This document shows, piece by piece, positions 12,039 through 20,712 of a stretch of 64,000 bases of DNA. The position numbers were made by a program, and so were the translations under genes. The notes beneath the pieces were generated by a model that was not told where the DNA came from, did not search any database, and saw only the letters and a list, made by a program, of their open reading frames with translations. Source of the DNA: Vagococcus hydrophili (GTDB taxonomy: Bacteria > Bacillota > Bacilli > Lactobacillales > Vagococcaceae); NCBI RefSeq assembly GCF_011304195.1, contig NZ_CP049887.1:2108001-2172000 (forward strand). The letters are read 5' to 3'. Numbering within the stretch: the first letter of the stretch is position 1; each line of letters starts with the position of its first letter.

Positions 12039-13229
12039 TTGAATGAGTAATTTTCTTTCAGTTGTTTTAATTTGGTTTTTACCTGCCTTTTTAGCTTGAT
12101 AGAGGGTTTCATCAGCTAAGGCGAAAAGGTCTTGAACCTTCAGCGCGGGTTTGTAAGTTTCGTCAATTTCCTCAGGATAAAAATCAACTAACCCAACAGA
12201 GAGCGTCACTTTTTGTTCATGTAAAGGCATTCGATTTGTCGTTGCCTCAATTTCAACTAGACTTTCCTTTATGAACTTGAGAGCGTCATATTCTTCGTGT
12301 TTGAAGATAATCCCAAATTCATCCCCACCAATTCGACAAACTCTAATTCTAGAATTGGGTTCTAGTCTATTCTTGAATATTTCTGCTACTTTTTCTAAAG
12401 TGTGATCTCCTGCTAAATGGCCATAAGTATCATTAATTTTTTTAAAATCATCAAAATCAATAATAGCTAAAGAAAAACGATTGCCGTACTGAATGGCTTC
12501 ATTGTAAGTTAAATCAAGAAAGAAATAAAAGGATTCTTGATTATACAAACCAGTTAATTTATCAAAAGTTGATGAGGTTCGATAAATATGAATGCTTTTA
12601 GAGATCGTGAATGCTGTATGGAACAACCAACCTGTCAGTAAAAATAAACTAGAGAAAATAATCGAGTGGATCAAAATATGTAAAAGGATCATTGGAGTAA
12701 GTCCTGGTGTTAAAAAAAGACTAAGTAAAATCGTTCTGCTGATAATAGTCAAAATCAAACAAAGAGCAATGGCCTTATTTGGCGGAATTTTACGTTTGGT
12801 AATCGCGATACTAATCATAAGAATCGCAAAAGTTAAGACCACGTTATTCCAATACTCAGCAGGCGTTCCTGAAATATAAATATATTGAAACGTTTTTGCT
12901 GTAATTAAAGTCAAAGTAGAGATTGAACCAATCAAAGGTGACCCATAAAAAACTGAAAAATAAATGGGTAAGTACCTAACATCCACAGGTCGCATATGAT
13001 CAATTGGTATTCGGTTTAAGGAAATAATAAATGACATGACACCAATAAAGAGACCTAGCATTATTTGGGCAAAGAGAGAGAGTTTGAAACTGCTTGCCCC
13101 AATCATAAAGTCCTTGTCTGCGTCATTATGTTTCAATGAGTGACGTAATGAGAAGAAGTATAAGGCAAAGACAGTGGCGACAATGATAGACAAATTAACG
13201 ACACAAGCGTTTATAAAATTAAGTATCAT
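12015..13229 (-). CDS. Membrane diguanylate cyclase (GGDEF domain)
   Basis: Protein of 404 aa predicted to make cyclic di-GMP from two GTP. About six N-terminal hydrophobic helices (about residues 5-210) resemble a 5TM/MASE-like sensor module. A C-terminal GGDEF domain follows (about 225-390). The active-site motif is intact (RIGGDEF), with FDDFKKINDTYGHLAGD upstream. The inhibitory RxxD site is absent: the residues before the motif read NSRIRVC. A complete cyclase is unusual among Enterococcaceae, and no EAL or HD-GYP partner is in this window. It starts 23 bp after a Mga-like regulator gene, so the two are probably cotranscribed. Confidence 0.88.
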   Translation of the reverse strand: MILNFINACVVNLSIIVATVFALYFFSLRHSLKHNDADKDFMIGASSFKLSLFAQIMLGLFIGVMSFIISLNRIPIDHMRPVDVRYLPIYFSVFYGSPLIGSISTLTLITAKTFQYIYISGTPAEYWNNVVLTFAILMISIAITKRKIPPNKAIALCLILTIISRTILLSLFLTPGLTPMILLHILIHSIIFSSLFLLTGWLFHTAFTISKSIHIYRTSSTFDKLTGLYNQESFYFFLDLTYNEAIQYGNRFSLAIIDFDDFKKINDTYGHLAGDHTLEKVAEIFKNRLEPNSRIRVCRIGGDEFGIIFKHEEYDALKFIKESLVEIEATTNRMPLHEQKVTLSVGLVDFYPEEIDETYKPALKVQDLFALADETLYQAKKAGKNQIKTTERKLLIQKKAQTMH

Positions 13230-13252
13230 GTTTACTCCTTATAAGAACTCAA

Positions 13253-14752
13253 TTACTGAGAATTGAGGTGTTCCAGATTATTTACATCAATTTTGTTAAT
13301 ATTGTTAATATTTTTTCGAATGGTTCCCCAATCATTTCCAGAAGGGATATCATCGATGACTACTAATTTTTCATTAGGTAGTAGGTCTGTATTGAAGTTA
13401 GTAATTAAAATATCATAGGCATCAAATAATTCTTTAGGTTCTTCTTCTAAAAAAGAAATAGAGCCTGAAAAAGTATCGATGGTTGCTTTTAAACCAAAGT
13501 TATTATTGATTCGTTTGGCTAAGAAATTGCCGTGATCTTGGCCTAGATTACTAAGTATCAAGATACTCGCTTTTTCTTTTTTATCTTCTAGTATTTCTGG
13601 TAAATCATGCCATTTAATCATTAATAAGTAGAGGACAACATTGTGGTATTCGGTCTCCCATGGGAACTTGGTGTTCTTCTCTAATTTTGTTAATGCCTGT
13701 GTCACAATGGAATCAAAGACAGGGTAATTATTTTTAATCACCGTACCATTATAAAAATACTCATCAAAAATAATGTAGTTTCGATAAGGGTATAATTGGT
13801 GATATTGGTATAAATAAATCATGGTACTTTCAATTTTATGAGAAATTGGATTACTCAATTTAATATCAAATACATCACGAATATGTTTAATAAAATACCC
13901 AATCTCTCTTTTTATCAAGTTCTCTTCATTGCTATCTTTCCAATTAGCTTGATGATAAAAAATGGAGTACATGACATCCTTTAACAAACGCTCATCAACT
14001 TTTACCTTATAAGTTTGTGCAATTTTGTTTAATCGCTCTTTGTCGTTGAGTAACATTTTTTGAATGGCTTCCTGATTATCAAAACTTAAGGTTTGGTCAA
14101 CGTAGAAGCCTTGAGACTGTCTCACAAGACAGACATTAAAGAGGTAGTTAATGTGGTTAATTTGATTTTCATCTAAATCAAAATCAACAACATCAAGAAC
14201 GCTTTGAATGTAATCAAAAGAAAGGCGCTTGTCGACTGGAAAAGGCCATTCAGTAATATTGTAAGCTTCCCTAAAGAAACTGGTATAAAAGCAGCGGACA
14301 AAAAATTCGTTCTCACCAATAATACGACAAGGTTTTTTTTCAAGAACCAAACCGTATTTTTTTAGTGCATTAGACATGGCATTGGTAATACGGTATAACG
14401 AAGATTCACTAATAAAAAGTTTTTCTCCCCACTTTTCAATACTAAGTGTGGTATCAAAAAACATTGATTCTAGTAATCTGAAAGCTTCTGAATTTTTTAA
14501 AACATAACGGTAAACGAACTCGACATGGCTACTTGCCTGAGTTCTAAGCCTAACCCCATTTTTCTTAGAGGTTTCGATTAATAGAAGTGGGTGCCAATTG
14601 TCTTTTAAATAACTGACATCATTATTAATTGTTCTGAGTGACGCGTTATTTTGTTGGGCTAACTCGTTTGAGCTAATCCAATCAGACACTTCATTTAAAA
14701 TTTCTAATATCTTTAGGCGTCTCTGTGTGGGTGTATCCAATAGTTCTCGCAA
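13253..14752 (-). CDS. Mga/AtxA-like helix-turn-helix transcriptional regulator
   Basis: Regulator of 499 aa with the Mga layout. A first winged helix (about residues 8-65, NELAQQNNASLRTINNDVSYL) is followed by the Mga-type HTH (about 75-165, EKLFISESSLYRITNAMSNAL). The central region (about 170-380) is PRD-like, and the C-terminal part (about 395-490) resembles an EIIB-type fold. I see no clear PRD phospho-histidine. Such proteins usually activate virulence or sugar genes. The only gene in the same transcription unit is the diguanylate cyclase 23 bp downstream, which is a candidate target or partner. Confidence 0.8.
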   Translation of the reverse strand: MRELLDTPTQRRLKILEILNEVSDWISSNELAQQNNASLRTINNDVSYLKDNWHPLLLIETSKKNGVRLRTQASSHVEFVYRYVLKNSEAFRLLESMFFDTTLSIEKWGEKLFISESSLYRITNAMSNALKKYGLVLEKKPCRIIGENEFFVRCFYTSFFREAYNITEWPFPVDKRLSFDYIQSVLDVVDFDLDENQINHINYLFNVCLVRQSQGFYVDQTLSFDNQEAIQKMLLNDKERLNKIAQTYKVKVDERLLKDVMYSIFYHQANWKDSNEENLIKREIGYFIKHIRDVFDIKLSNPISHKIESTMIYLYQYHQLYPYRNYIIFDEYFYNGTVIKNNYPVFDSIVTQALTKLEKNTKFPWETEYHNVVLYLLMIKWHDLPEILEDKKEKASILILSNLGQDHGNFLAKRINNNFGLKATIDTFSGSISFLEEEPKELFDAYDILITNFNTDLLPNEKLVVIDDIPSGNDWGTIRKNINNINKIDVNNLEHLNSQ

Positions 14753-15026
14753 TCCAATGTCCCTCCCTTAAAATGGTCTGCAACACAACTTGAAAAAAGA
14801 TAGGTTAAAAAAACACTTATTCTTTAATGTTCAAATATCCTTTATTATTAAGATACATCATTTTTAGTAATAAATCTACTGAATAAAACAACATATCGTT
14901 TGTTTATTGGATATTTTATTAATAACGAGAGATAAATAAAATTCACAAAAGGTTCAAAAGAAAAGCTAACTTAGGATGAATAAATTTGGTAGAATTATTT
15001 TATTAAATTATTTGGAGGAATTAGTT

Positions 15027-15731
15027 ATGTTTATGCCGTATATGTTTTTTGATAAGACTTATATCTTAATTATCATCGGTGTGGCTATCTCTGCTTGGGC
15101 TTCAAGCTATGTGAATAGCACTTACCGAAAATATGAAAAAGTATCAAATAAAAAAGGGTTGAAAGCATCTGACGTGGCGCGTCTAATTTTGAGAGATGCC
15201 AATATCAATGGAGTTCCTGTACAAGAAATTTCAGGAGATTTAACTGATAATTATAACTCACATACAAAAATTGTCAGTTTATCAGAAAGAGTCTCGGAAT
15301 CACGTTCCGTTTCTGCCATTGGTGTGGCGGCACATGAATGTGGCCATGCGATTCAAGATGATGTGGCGTATATGCCTTTAAAATTAAGAGGGGCTTTGGT
15401 TCCAGTTGTTAACTTTGGGTCAAAAATCTCCATTCCATTAATTTTAATTGGTGCAATCTTCTTTAGTAGCTCACCCTTACTTGTGACAATCGGGATTTGG
15501 TGTTTTGCCTTAACTTTCCTATTTCAAGTGGTGACTTTACCAGTCGAGTTCAACGCTTCAAGACGTGCCTTAGCTGTTTTAGCAGAGAATCAAGCGCTAG
15601 ATGATGAAGAATTAGAGATGGCTAGAAAAGTGCTAACAGCTGCCGCTTTAACTTATGTTGCCGCAGCCGTAGCTTCATTATTACAAGTAATCAGATTGGT
15701 TATACTTTTTGGTGGTAACCGAAGAGATTAA
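15027..15731 (+). CDS. YugP-type zinc metalloprotease (membrane)
   Basis: Membrane metallopeptidase of the YugP/Zn_peptidase_2 family, 234 aa from the preferred start. A first helix (DKTYILIIIGVAISAW) precedes the zinc motif AAHECGHAIQ (HExxH, about residues 97-106). Helices near 130-175 and at the C-terminus complete the fold. The substrate is unknown. The ATG at 15027 is chosen because GGAGGA lies 7 bases upstream and the resulting N-terminus matches the family; the upstream ATG at 14976 would add 17 atypical residues. Its 3' end overlaps the convergent PucR-type gene by 4 bp. Confidence 0.85.
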   Translation: MFMPYMFFDKTYILIIIGVAISAWASSYVNSTYRKYEKVSNKKGLKASDVARLILRDANINGVPVQEISGDLTDNYNSHTKIVSLSERVSESRSVSAIGVAAHECGHAIQDDVAYMPLKLRGALVPVVNFGSKISIPLILIGAIFFSSSPLLVTIGIWCFALTFLFQVVTLPVEFNASRRALAVLAENQALDDEELEMARKVLTAAALTYVAAAVASLLQVIRLVILFGGNRRD

Positions 15732-16576
15732 TTAATGAGAAGATAGCAGAGCGTTAGATCGTTCATATCTTTCAATGAAAAACCAGTTCGTTCATAAAAT
15801 TTCTCAAGGCGATATTGCAACGTGTTCCGATGAATGTAAAGTTCTTTGGATGTGGATGTGATATTGCCTTGTTTTAGCCAAAGGGTTTTGATTATCAGCT
15901 TTAGTTCATCATCCATATTGAGTGTATCTTTTAATGTTTGCATAATAGAACTTTTGGTGATTTTATCTTTCGTTAAATAATCAATGGCGATATCTTGAAA
16001 GGTAAAGACATTTTTTTGATGTTTATAGTAAGCGTGGAATATTTTTTGTTCCTCTGCAAAATAAAGAGAAAAATTTTGATTAATCTCATTAAAAGAGCCT
16101 AGGAATGCATGAGCTTGAATTAAGAATTCACTTTCAAGAGTTAAAATCATGCCATCTAAATCCGTTTTTTGATAGACTACAGGTGATTTTTCTTCAACTA
16201 GGATTGCCGTTGTTTTATCAATAAAAAAGAAATCTTCCACTTGGTTAAACAGTTCAGAAAAATGAGTCAACCATTCCATTGCGTTTGGAGACTCTTTTTT
16301 TATTTTAAGCTGTATAATTCTATAAGGTTGTTCGGCTGTTGGAAAAGGCTTATTTTGAAATAGATACTGGTACCAAGGATGATCTTTCAGTTTATTTAAA
16401 TAGTTAGTTTCAGGAAAAAGATTTCTTAATAGTTTTCGCTCACTTTTAGTTAAGGTTTCTTTAGGTAAGTAAAACCATTTATTTTCAACAGGTAAGATAA
16501 GTGTGCTGTCATCGGGTTCTTTAGTGGTTTTAATGAGCCCTTCTGGATAAATCGCTTGTAATTCATTTAATTTCAT
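15728..16576 (-). CDS. PucR/CdaR-type helix-turn-helix regulator
   Basis: Protein of 282 aa. The C-terminal PucR/CdaR HTH (about residues 225-282; QGNITSTSKELYIHRNTLQY then RLEKFYERTGFSL) is clear. The N-terminal 200 residues are not recognisable, though QAHAFLGSFNEINQNFSLYF resembles the linker of sugar-diacid regulators. The effector is unknown. The start at 16576 is preferred over 16609 because AAAGGA lies nine bases upstream. It is divergent from tadA, with about 100 bp between them. Confidence 0.72.
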   Translation of the reverse strand: MKLNELQAIYPEGLIKTTKEPDDSTLILPVENKWFYLPKETLTKSERKLLRNLFPETNYLNKLKDHPWYQYLFQNKPFPTAEQPYRIIQLKIKKESPNAMEWLTHFSELFNQVEDFFFIDKTTAILVEEKSPVVYQKTDLDGMILTLESEFLIQAHAFLGSFNEINQNFSLYFAEEQKIFHAYYKHQKNVFTFQDIAIDYLTKDKITKSSIMQTLKDTLNMDDELKLIIKTLWLKQGNITSTSKELYIHRNTLQYRLEKFYERTGFSLKDMNDLTLCYLLIN

Positions 16577-16682
16577 TAAAAGCATTCCTTTCATTAAATG
16601 TAACATCATTTTAACATAAAGGTATCATAAACAAAGTTTTTTGTGATAATATGATAAAAATAGGAAAAGTTGAGGAAATAGT

Positions 16683-17198
16683 ATGTTCATGCGTTCAGTG
16701 AAGTTTACACAAGAAGAAAAAGAATATTTTATGAGAGAAGCTTTGTTAGAAGCTAAAAAAGCTGAAATTATGGGAGAAGTTCCAATTGGTGCAGTTGTTG
16801 TCTTAGATGGTGAAATTGTGGGGCGTGGTCATAATGTCCGTGAATTCTCACAAGACGCTACAACTCACGCAGAAATCATTGCGATTCAAGAAGCCAATCG
16901 AAACGTGAAAAGTTGGCGTTTAGAAAAGGCTCAGCTATTTGTCACACTAGAGCCTTGTCCAATGTGCTGTGGTGGTATTTTACTCTCAAGAATCGATCAA
17001 GTCTTCTACGGGGCGAAAGATCCTAAAGGTGGTACAGCAGGTAGTTTAATGAATTTACTGCAAGATATGCGATTTAATCATTCTTGTTATGTTGAAACAG
17101 GCATTTTGGAAGAAGAGTGTGGCAGTATTTTAACTAACTTTTTTAGAGAAATTCGTAAAAAACAAAAAGAAGCAAAAAAAGCTAGTATTTTTAATTAA
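16683..17198 (+). CDS. tadA: tRNA-specific adenosine-34 deaminase
   Basis: Zinc deaminase making inosine at the wobble base of tRNA-Arg(ACG). Motifs are HAE (catalytic Glu, in TTHAEIIAIQEAN) and PCPMCCGG (zinc cysteines, about residues 95-102). The family segments VPIGAVVV and KDPKGGTAGS are present, and 171 aa is the usual length. The second in-frame ATG at 16689 is possible, but GAGGA is better placed for 16683. The SRP RNA gene follows at once, a standard Firmicutes arrangement, although dnaX does not follow here. Confidence 0.95.
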   Translation: MFMRSVKFTQEEKEYFMREALLEAKKAEIMGEVPIGAVVVLDGEIVGRGHNVREFSQDATTHAEIIAIQEANRNVKSWRLEKAQLFVTLEPCPMCCGGILLSRIDQVFYGAKDPKGGTAGSLMNLLQDMRFNHSCYVETGILEEECGSILTNFFREIRKKQKEAKKASIFN

Positions 17199-17214
17199 GA
17201 TGAAGTATAATAAA

Positions 17215-17310
17215 TATTGCCGCAAGGCTAGGACAATGGTGGGCTTACGAAGCGTGTCAGATCTGGAAGGAAGCAGCACTAAGTAGGTGCCGCCATGTGT
17301 CTGAATTAAA
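17215..17310 (+). ncRNA. ffs: Bacterial small signal recognition particle RNA (4.5S-like)
   Basis: The conserved SRP core is plain: GTGTCAGATCTGGAAGGAAG then CAGCACTAAG, containing the GGAAGGAAGCAGC tetraloop and Ffh-binding loops. Flanking sequence pairs into the long hairpin (GGTGGGCTTACG with TAGGTGCCGCC). The short SRP RNA guides nascent membrane proteins to the translocon with Ffh. A TATAAT at 17206-17211 is the likely -10. A small GC stem with eight T residues near 17323-17348 is the probable end. The exact ends are approximate. Confidence 0.9.
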
Positions 17311-17372
17311 TATTGAAATTAAAAGGCTGATTAGGCCTATTTTTTTTGTATAAATTTTGAAAAGGTGAAGGT

Positions 17373-17939
17373 ATGAAACACTCGTTTAAAGAATTAAATA
17401 TTTTTGATAAATTAAGATTTATTATAGGTATCCTGTCTATAATGTTCTTTTTATTCTTTCAAGTATATATTTTTTAAAATCCATTTCTTATTTTTGAAAA
17501 AATTAAACCTTACATTAAGATTAATAAAGACTTAGTTAAGTTAACTGAAATAGACGTAACCGTAGTAATTACGAATATATTATTAGTAGCTTTTTTTATT
17601 TTTACGTGGTTATTTGTATCTTTATTTTTAGGAATAGTTCTTTTATCAAAGAATAATAAAGTTAAAATGGGTATCCAGACAAGTTTTTATGGCATCATTT
17701 TTACGATAGTAAGTGTTATTTCGGTTTCTGTAGGTACTTTAATATCTGTTTCACCAGAGCAGTTTTCTTTTCTGACAACATTAGGAGGATCTATTTTAGT
17801 TGACTATGGTATTTTAAAATATATATTACAGCCCTTGTTTCAATTTATATCAAATGCTTTGTTTAAAGAGGTTAGCGAAAATAAGATAATTACTAAAAAA
17901 AGAACCCATAGATTTCCACCAAAAAGAAAAAAGAGATAA
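17373..17939 (+). pseudogene. Membrane protein gene interrupted by an in-frame stop codon
   Basis: An ATG at 17373 with an AGGTGAAGG site opens a frame that reads 34 codons to TAA at 17475-17477, then stays open in the same frame to 17939 (188 codons in all). The product would have three or four hydrophobic helices (IIGILSIMFFLFFQVYIF, VVITNILLVAFFIFTWLF, FYGIIFTIVSVISVSVGTLI) and a basic tail (KKRTHRFPPKRKKR). An internal ATG at 17667 could give a 90-residue fragment. I do not recognise the family. A single nonsense change explains the break better than two separate genes, because the region between is hydrophobic and stop-free. Confidence 0.6.
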
Positions 17940-18033
17940 TTTCTGAAAAAATCTCAGCCTCAAGACCTATACCACTTATCTCTATCCAATGTTACAATTA
18001 TTACAAATAAGAGATAAGGGATAGGTGATCAAT

Positions 18034-18240
18034 ATGTTACCAAGTATTTTTCTATGGGGATTCGGATTATTATTAGCAGCGTGGGGATTCTACAGAATGA
18101 AGACAGACTTCAAAAACAACCAAGGTAAAAATAATCTAATTCAAATGATGTTAACTGGTCAAGCATCAGGAATCGGACAGTTTGCTTCGGGAATAGCGAT
18201 GATTATTATTGGGTTTGTTGTTCTATACATGAATAAATAA
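18034..18240 (+). CDS. Small two-helix membrane protein, unknown function
   Basis: Protein of 68 aa with two predicted membrane helices (LPSIFLWGFGLLLAAWGFY and FASGIAMIIIGFVVLYM) joined by a polar loop. The ATG at 18034 is chosen over GTG at 18025 because AGGTG sits six bases upstream of it. I recognise no family. It stands alone between the interrupted membrane gene and a terminator. Confidence 0.6.
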   Translation: MLPSIFLWGFGLLLAAWGFYRMKTDFKNNQGKNNLIQMMLTGQASGIGQFASGIAMIIIGFVVLYMNK

Positions 18241-18246
18241 GATGTT

Positions 18247-18278
18247 AAAAGGTATACCAATGTAGGTATACCTTTTTT
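18247..18278. terminator. Terminator between the small membrane protein and the deoxynucleoside kinase genes
   Basis: AAAAGGTATACC and GGTATACCTTTT form a perfect stem around AATGTA, with T residues downstream and A residues upstream, so it can act on both strands. Confidence 0.85.
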
Positions 18279-18279
18279 G

Positions 18280-18921
18280 TTATCTAATCGTTTTCAGCTC
18301 GTTTAATATCATTTCAATCACTTTATCAGCTGCTTCTTCATCTTCTACAAAATTAAATTGATCCCCGTCAATTTGAATTTTTGGGCTTTCATCGTATTCC
18401 TCAAACCATTTCTCGTAGCGTGTATTTAATTCTTTGTAATAGTCGTACAAACTCGGGTCAAAACTTAATTGTTCATAAGGACGATTTCTTTTCTCAATTC
18501 GCTTTAACATGGTTTCAAAAGAAACTTTAATATGGACTAATAAATCAGGTTGTTTTTTATGAGCAGCGTAAGGTAACTCTTCCATCATGTTTTGCAGTAA
18601 CTCGTCATACACCTCTACTTCTTGTTTTGAAGCACGACCTAAATCCGCGTTCAAATGAAACAAAAGTGAATCCTCATAAATCGAGCGATCCAAAACATTA
18701 TTATCATGAACAAGAGCGTCTTTAATGCTCTTGAAACGTTTATTTAAAAAGTAGATTTGAAGTAAAAAAGAATACTTTTCTGGGTCTTGATAAAATAGTG
18801 GGAGAATCTCATTATTCTCAACACTTTCAAAAAATACTTCTGTTCCTAATTCTTTGGCGATCATTTCAGATAAACTTGTTTTACCTGCGCCAATGGTACC
18901 TGCTAATACTATCACAGTCAT
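18280..18921 (-). CDS. Deoxynucleoside kinase (dAK/dGK family)
   Basis: Salvage kinase of 213 aa that phosphorylates deoxyadenosine or deoxyguanosine (possibly deoxycytidine) with ATP. Motifs are the P-loop GTIGAGKTS (residues 8-16), FFESVENNEILPLFYQDP for the substrate pocket, LDRSIYED (DRS motif) and the lid KRIEKRNRPYEQ. The length matches the family. Base specificity cannot be read from the sequence. It is a single gene with CCTCCT (AGGAGG) before its start. Confidence 0.88.
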   Translation of the reverse strand: MTVIVLAGTIGAGKTSLSEMIAKELGTEVFFESVENNEILPLFYQDPEKYSFLLQIYFLNKRFKSIKDALVHDNNVLDRSIYEDSLLFHLNADLGRASKQEVEVYDELLQNMMEELPYAAHKKQPDLLVHIKVSFETMLKRIEKRNRPYEQLSFDPSLYDYYKELNTRYEKWFEEYDESPKIQIDGDQFNFVEDEEAADKVIEMILNELKTIR

Positions 18922-19077
18922 TTCCTCCTCAGACTCCTTAACTATATATAGTTGTTTTTAACTATAAAATAAATAATAATACACAATATATAGTAATTCA
19001 AGTTAAAAATCGCAAGTTGTCATGATTTGCTATTTAAAGTATAATTAAATGAAATTTGAAGAAGGAGTGAATATCAA

Positions 19078-19563
19078 TTGAAATCAAAAGAAGCTTATAT
19101 TTCAGAGTTAAATCTAGAGCCACATCCAGAGGGTGGTTTTTATTTACGAACGGAAGCCTCAGAAGATACGATTAAAGTAAATCAAAATGAACGCAAACTC
19201 TACACGAGTATTTATTTTTTACTAACAGAAGAAAGTCCTTCCCATTTCCATCAATTAACAGCGGATGAGATTTGGTATTATCACGATGGGAATCCCTTGA
19301 CTGTTCATTGTATTTTTCCTGATGGAAGATATGAGGCAGTAAAAGTTGGTAAGAATACAGAAGAAGGGGAGCGACTACATTATTTAGTTCCTAAAGGGAC
19401 TATTTTTGGTTCGACTGTTTCAGATGATTATTCCCTAGTAAGTTGCGTGGTTGTGCCTGGTTTTGAATTTACAGATTTTAGACTATTTACTCAAAAAGAG
19501 CTATTAGATAAATATCCAAAACATGAAGAAATCATTAAAAAATTAGCTTTTGAAGAAATCTAG
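19078..19563 (+). CDS. Cupin domain protein (DUF985 family)
   Basis: Single-domain cupin of 161 aa. The DUF985 opening PHPEGGFYLRT (about residues 16-26) is followed by SPSHFHQLTADEIWYYHDG, containing the cupin His and Glu residues, and VPKGTIFGS. The reaction is unknown. The start is TTG at 19078, set by GAAGGAGTG nine bases upstream; no ATG is nearby in frame. A hairpin terminator lies after it. Confidence 0.82.
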   Translation: MKSKEAYISELNLEPHPEGGFYLRTEASEDTIKVNQNERKLYTSIYFLLTEESPSHFHQLTADEIWYYHDGNPLTVHCIFPDGRYEAVKVGKNTEEGERLHYLVPKGTIFGSTVSDDYSLVSCVVVPGFEFTDFRLFTQKELLDKYPKHEEIIKKLAFEEI

Positions 19564-19614
19564 AGCGTTTTGGTATGCCAATATGGAATACCTAGATAAA
19601 AGAATACCTAAAAA

Positions 19615-19664
19615 AACCTCACTCAAAAGGGAATGAATGCCTTCTTTTGAGTGAGGTTAACATT
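19615..19664. terminator. Bidirectional terminator between cupin and DUF5692-like genes
   Basis: AACCTCACTCAAAAG pairs perfectly with CTTTTGAGTGAGGTT. T-rich sequence follows on the plus strand and A-rich sequence precedes it. Confidence 0.85.
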
Positions 19665-19668
19665 TTTG

Positions 19669-20583
19669 TTAGTTATTATCTTTAACTTCGTCGAATTTTT
19701 TAAGTCCAGTGTAAATTTCTTCTTTGAAGACATTTTTCTTATGAGACTTGATTCGGTAAATATGGTAGATAAAGACAGCCACGTTTGCTGCTAAAGCAAG
19801 GAAACTTGCTACAAAAAGAGCTGTGCTACTGTGAGAACTTTGTACTGAGAATTGAGATTCACCAACGAAAGCTGGGAATGTCATAGTAAACATCATCCAG
19901 AAAGCTAATGTTTGAGCTCTATGTTGTAACCAAGCGCCTTTTTTAATGAAGAATGCTGGAATTGTACATGATAATAATAATGCTAAACCAGCGTAGAATG
20001 AATGATCTGATACACAGTTATAAACATAAGCAAAGTTCCATAGATCATAAGCGATAATCCAGAACCACATTTGATCCGCCCAAACCATATCTTTTTGTTT
20101 ATTTTTACTAATTTGGATTCCCATCCAACCTGAGATAGTTAAGATATTTAAGATACCAGCAACACCATTCATGATGTTCCAAATACCACCGTTCATGTAA
20201 ACACCGTCAACCATACCATGTAGTGAATACACTTGGAAGTCACGAATAACAGCTTCCATAATGTTGATAGCTAAAATAAGAGCTGGGAAAGCCATCATAA
20301 ATTTGTTGTTTTGAGCCCCTTTGATAAAACGTAGAGCTAAGAATCCTAAACAACCAGCTAAAGCTGAATAAACTTTCACCCAGTGGAACCAAGTCCCTGT
20401 ACTACTACCTGCACCAGCTGTTGTTGGCCAAACGAAAATTGTTAAAATGATAGGTAATGCGGTAAATAATACAATCGCAATCCATTTGTTAGCGCGAGCC
20501 AACTCATTCATTAACATTAAACCACCAAGTACGACAAACCACATCAAAACAGACGTAAATGGCATGCTTTCAAAGAAAAACAT
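19669..20583 (-). CDS. Polytopic membrane protein, DUF5692-like
   Basis: Integral membrane protein of 304 aa with about eight helices and conserved-looking loops (WPTTAGAGSSTGTWFHWVKV, the DLWNFAYVYNCVSDHSFYAG region). I match it to DUF5692 from memory, so the family name is tentative; no function is known. The ATG at 20583 follows AGGAGGAG and gives a natural N-terminus (MFFFESMPFTSVLMW); the longer frame to 20676 has no ribosome binding site. A TetR regulator gene lies directly upstream on the same strand behind a terminator. Confidence 0.7.
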   Translation of the reverse strand: MFFFESMPFTSVLMWFVVLGGLMLMNELARANKWIAIVLFTALPIILTIFVWPTTAGAGSSTGTWFHWVKVYSALAGCLGFLALRFIKGAQNNKFMMAFPALILAINIMEAVIRDFQVYSLHGMVDGVYMNGGIWNIMNGVAGILNILTISGWMGIQISKNKQKDMVWADQMWFWIIAYDLWNFAYVYNCVSDHSFYAGLALLLSCTIPAFFIKKGAWLQHRAQTLAFWMMFTMTFPAFVGESQFSVQSSHSSTALFVASFLALAANVAVFIYHIYRIKSHKKNVFKEEIYTGLKKFDEVKDNN

Positions 20584-20673
20584 ATAAACTCCTCCTAAAA
20601 CTTTATTAATAATTACACTAACTATCATACGAATTTTAGGAAAAAATAATATAAACAAATGTAAGTTTTTGCA

Positions 20674-20712
20674 CAAAAATTGGACAAAAAATTAATTTTG
20701 TCCAATTTTTTA
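20674..20712. terminator. Terminator after the TetR gene
   Basis: ATTGGACAAAA and TTTTGTCCAAT form a perfect stem around a short AT loop, with T tracts on both strands. It separates the TetR gene from the membrane protein gene. Confidence 0.85.

Noticed and set aside
12592-12879. Plus-strand open frame of 95 codons inside the GGDEF gene
   Set aside because: Antisense to the membrane part of the cyclase; no ribosome binding site and no family.
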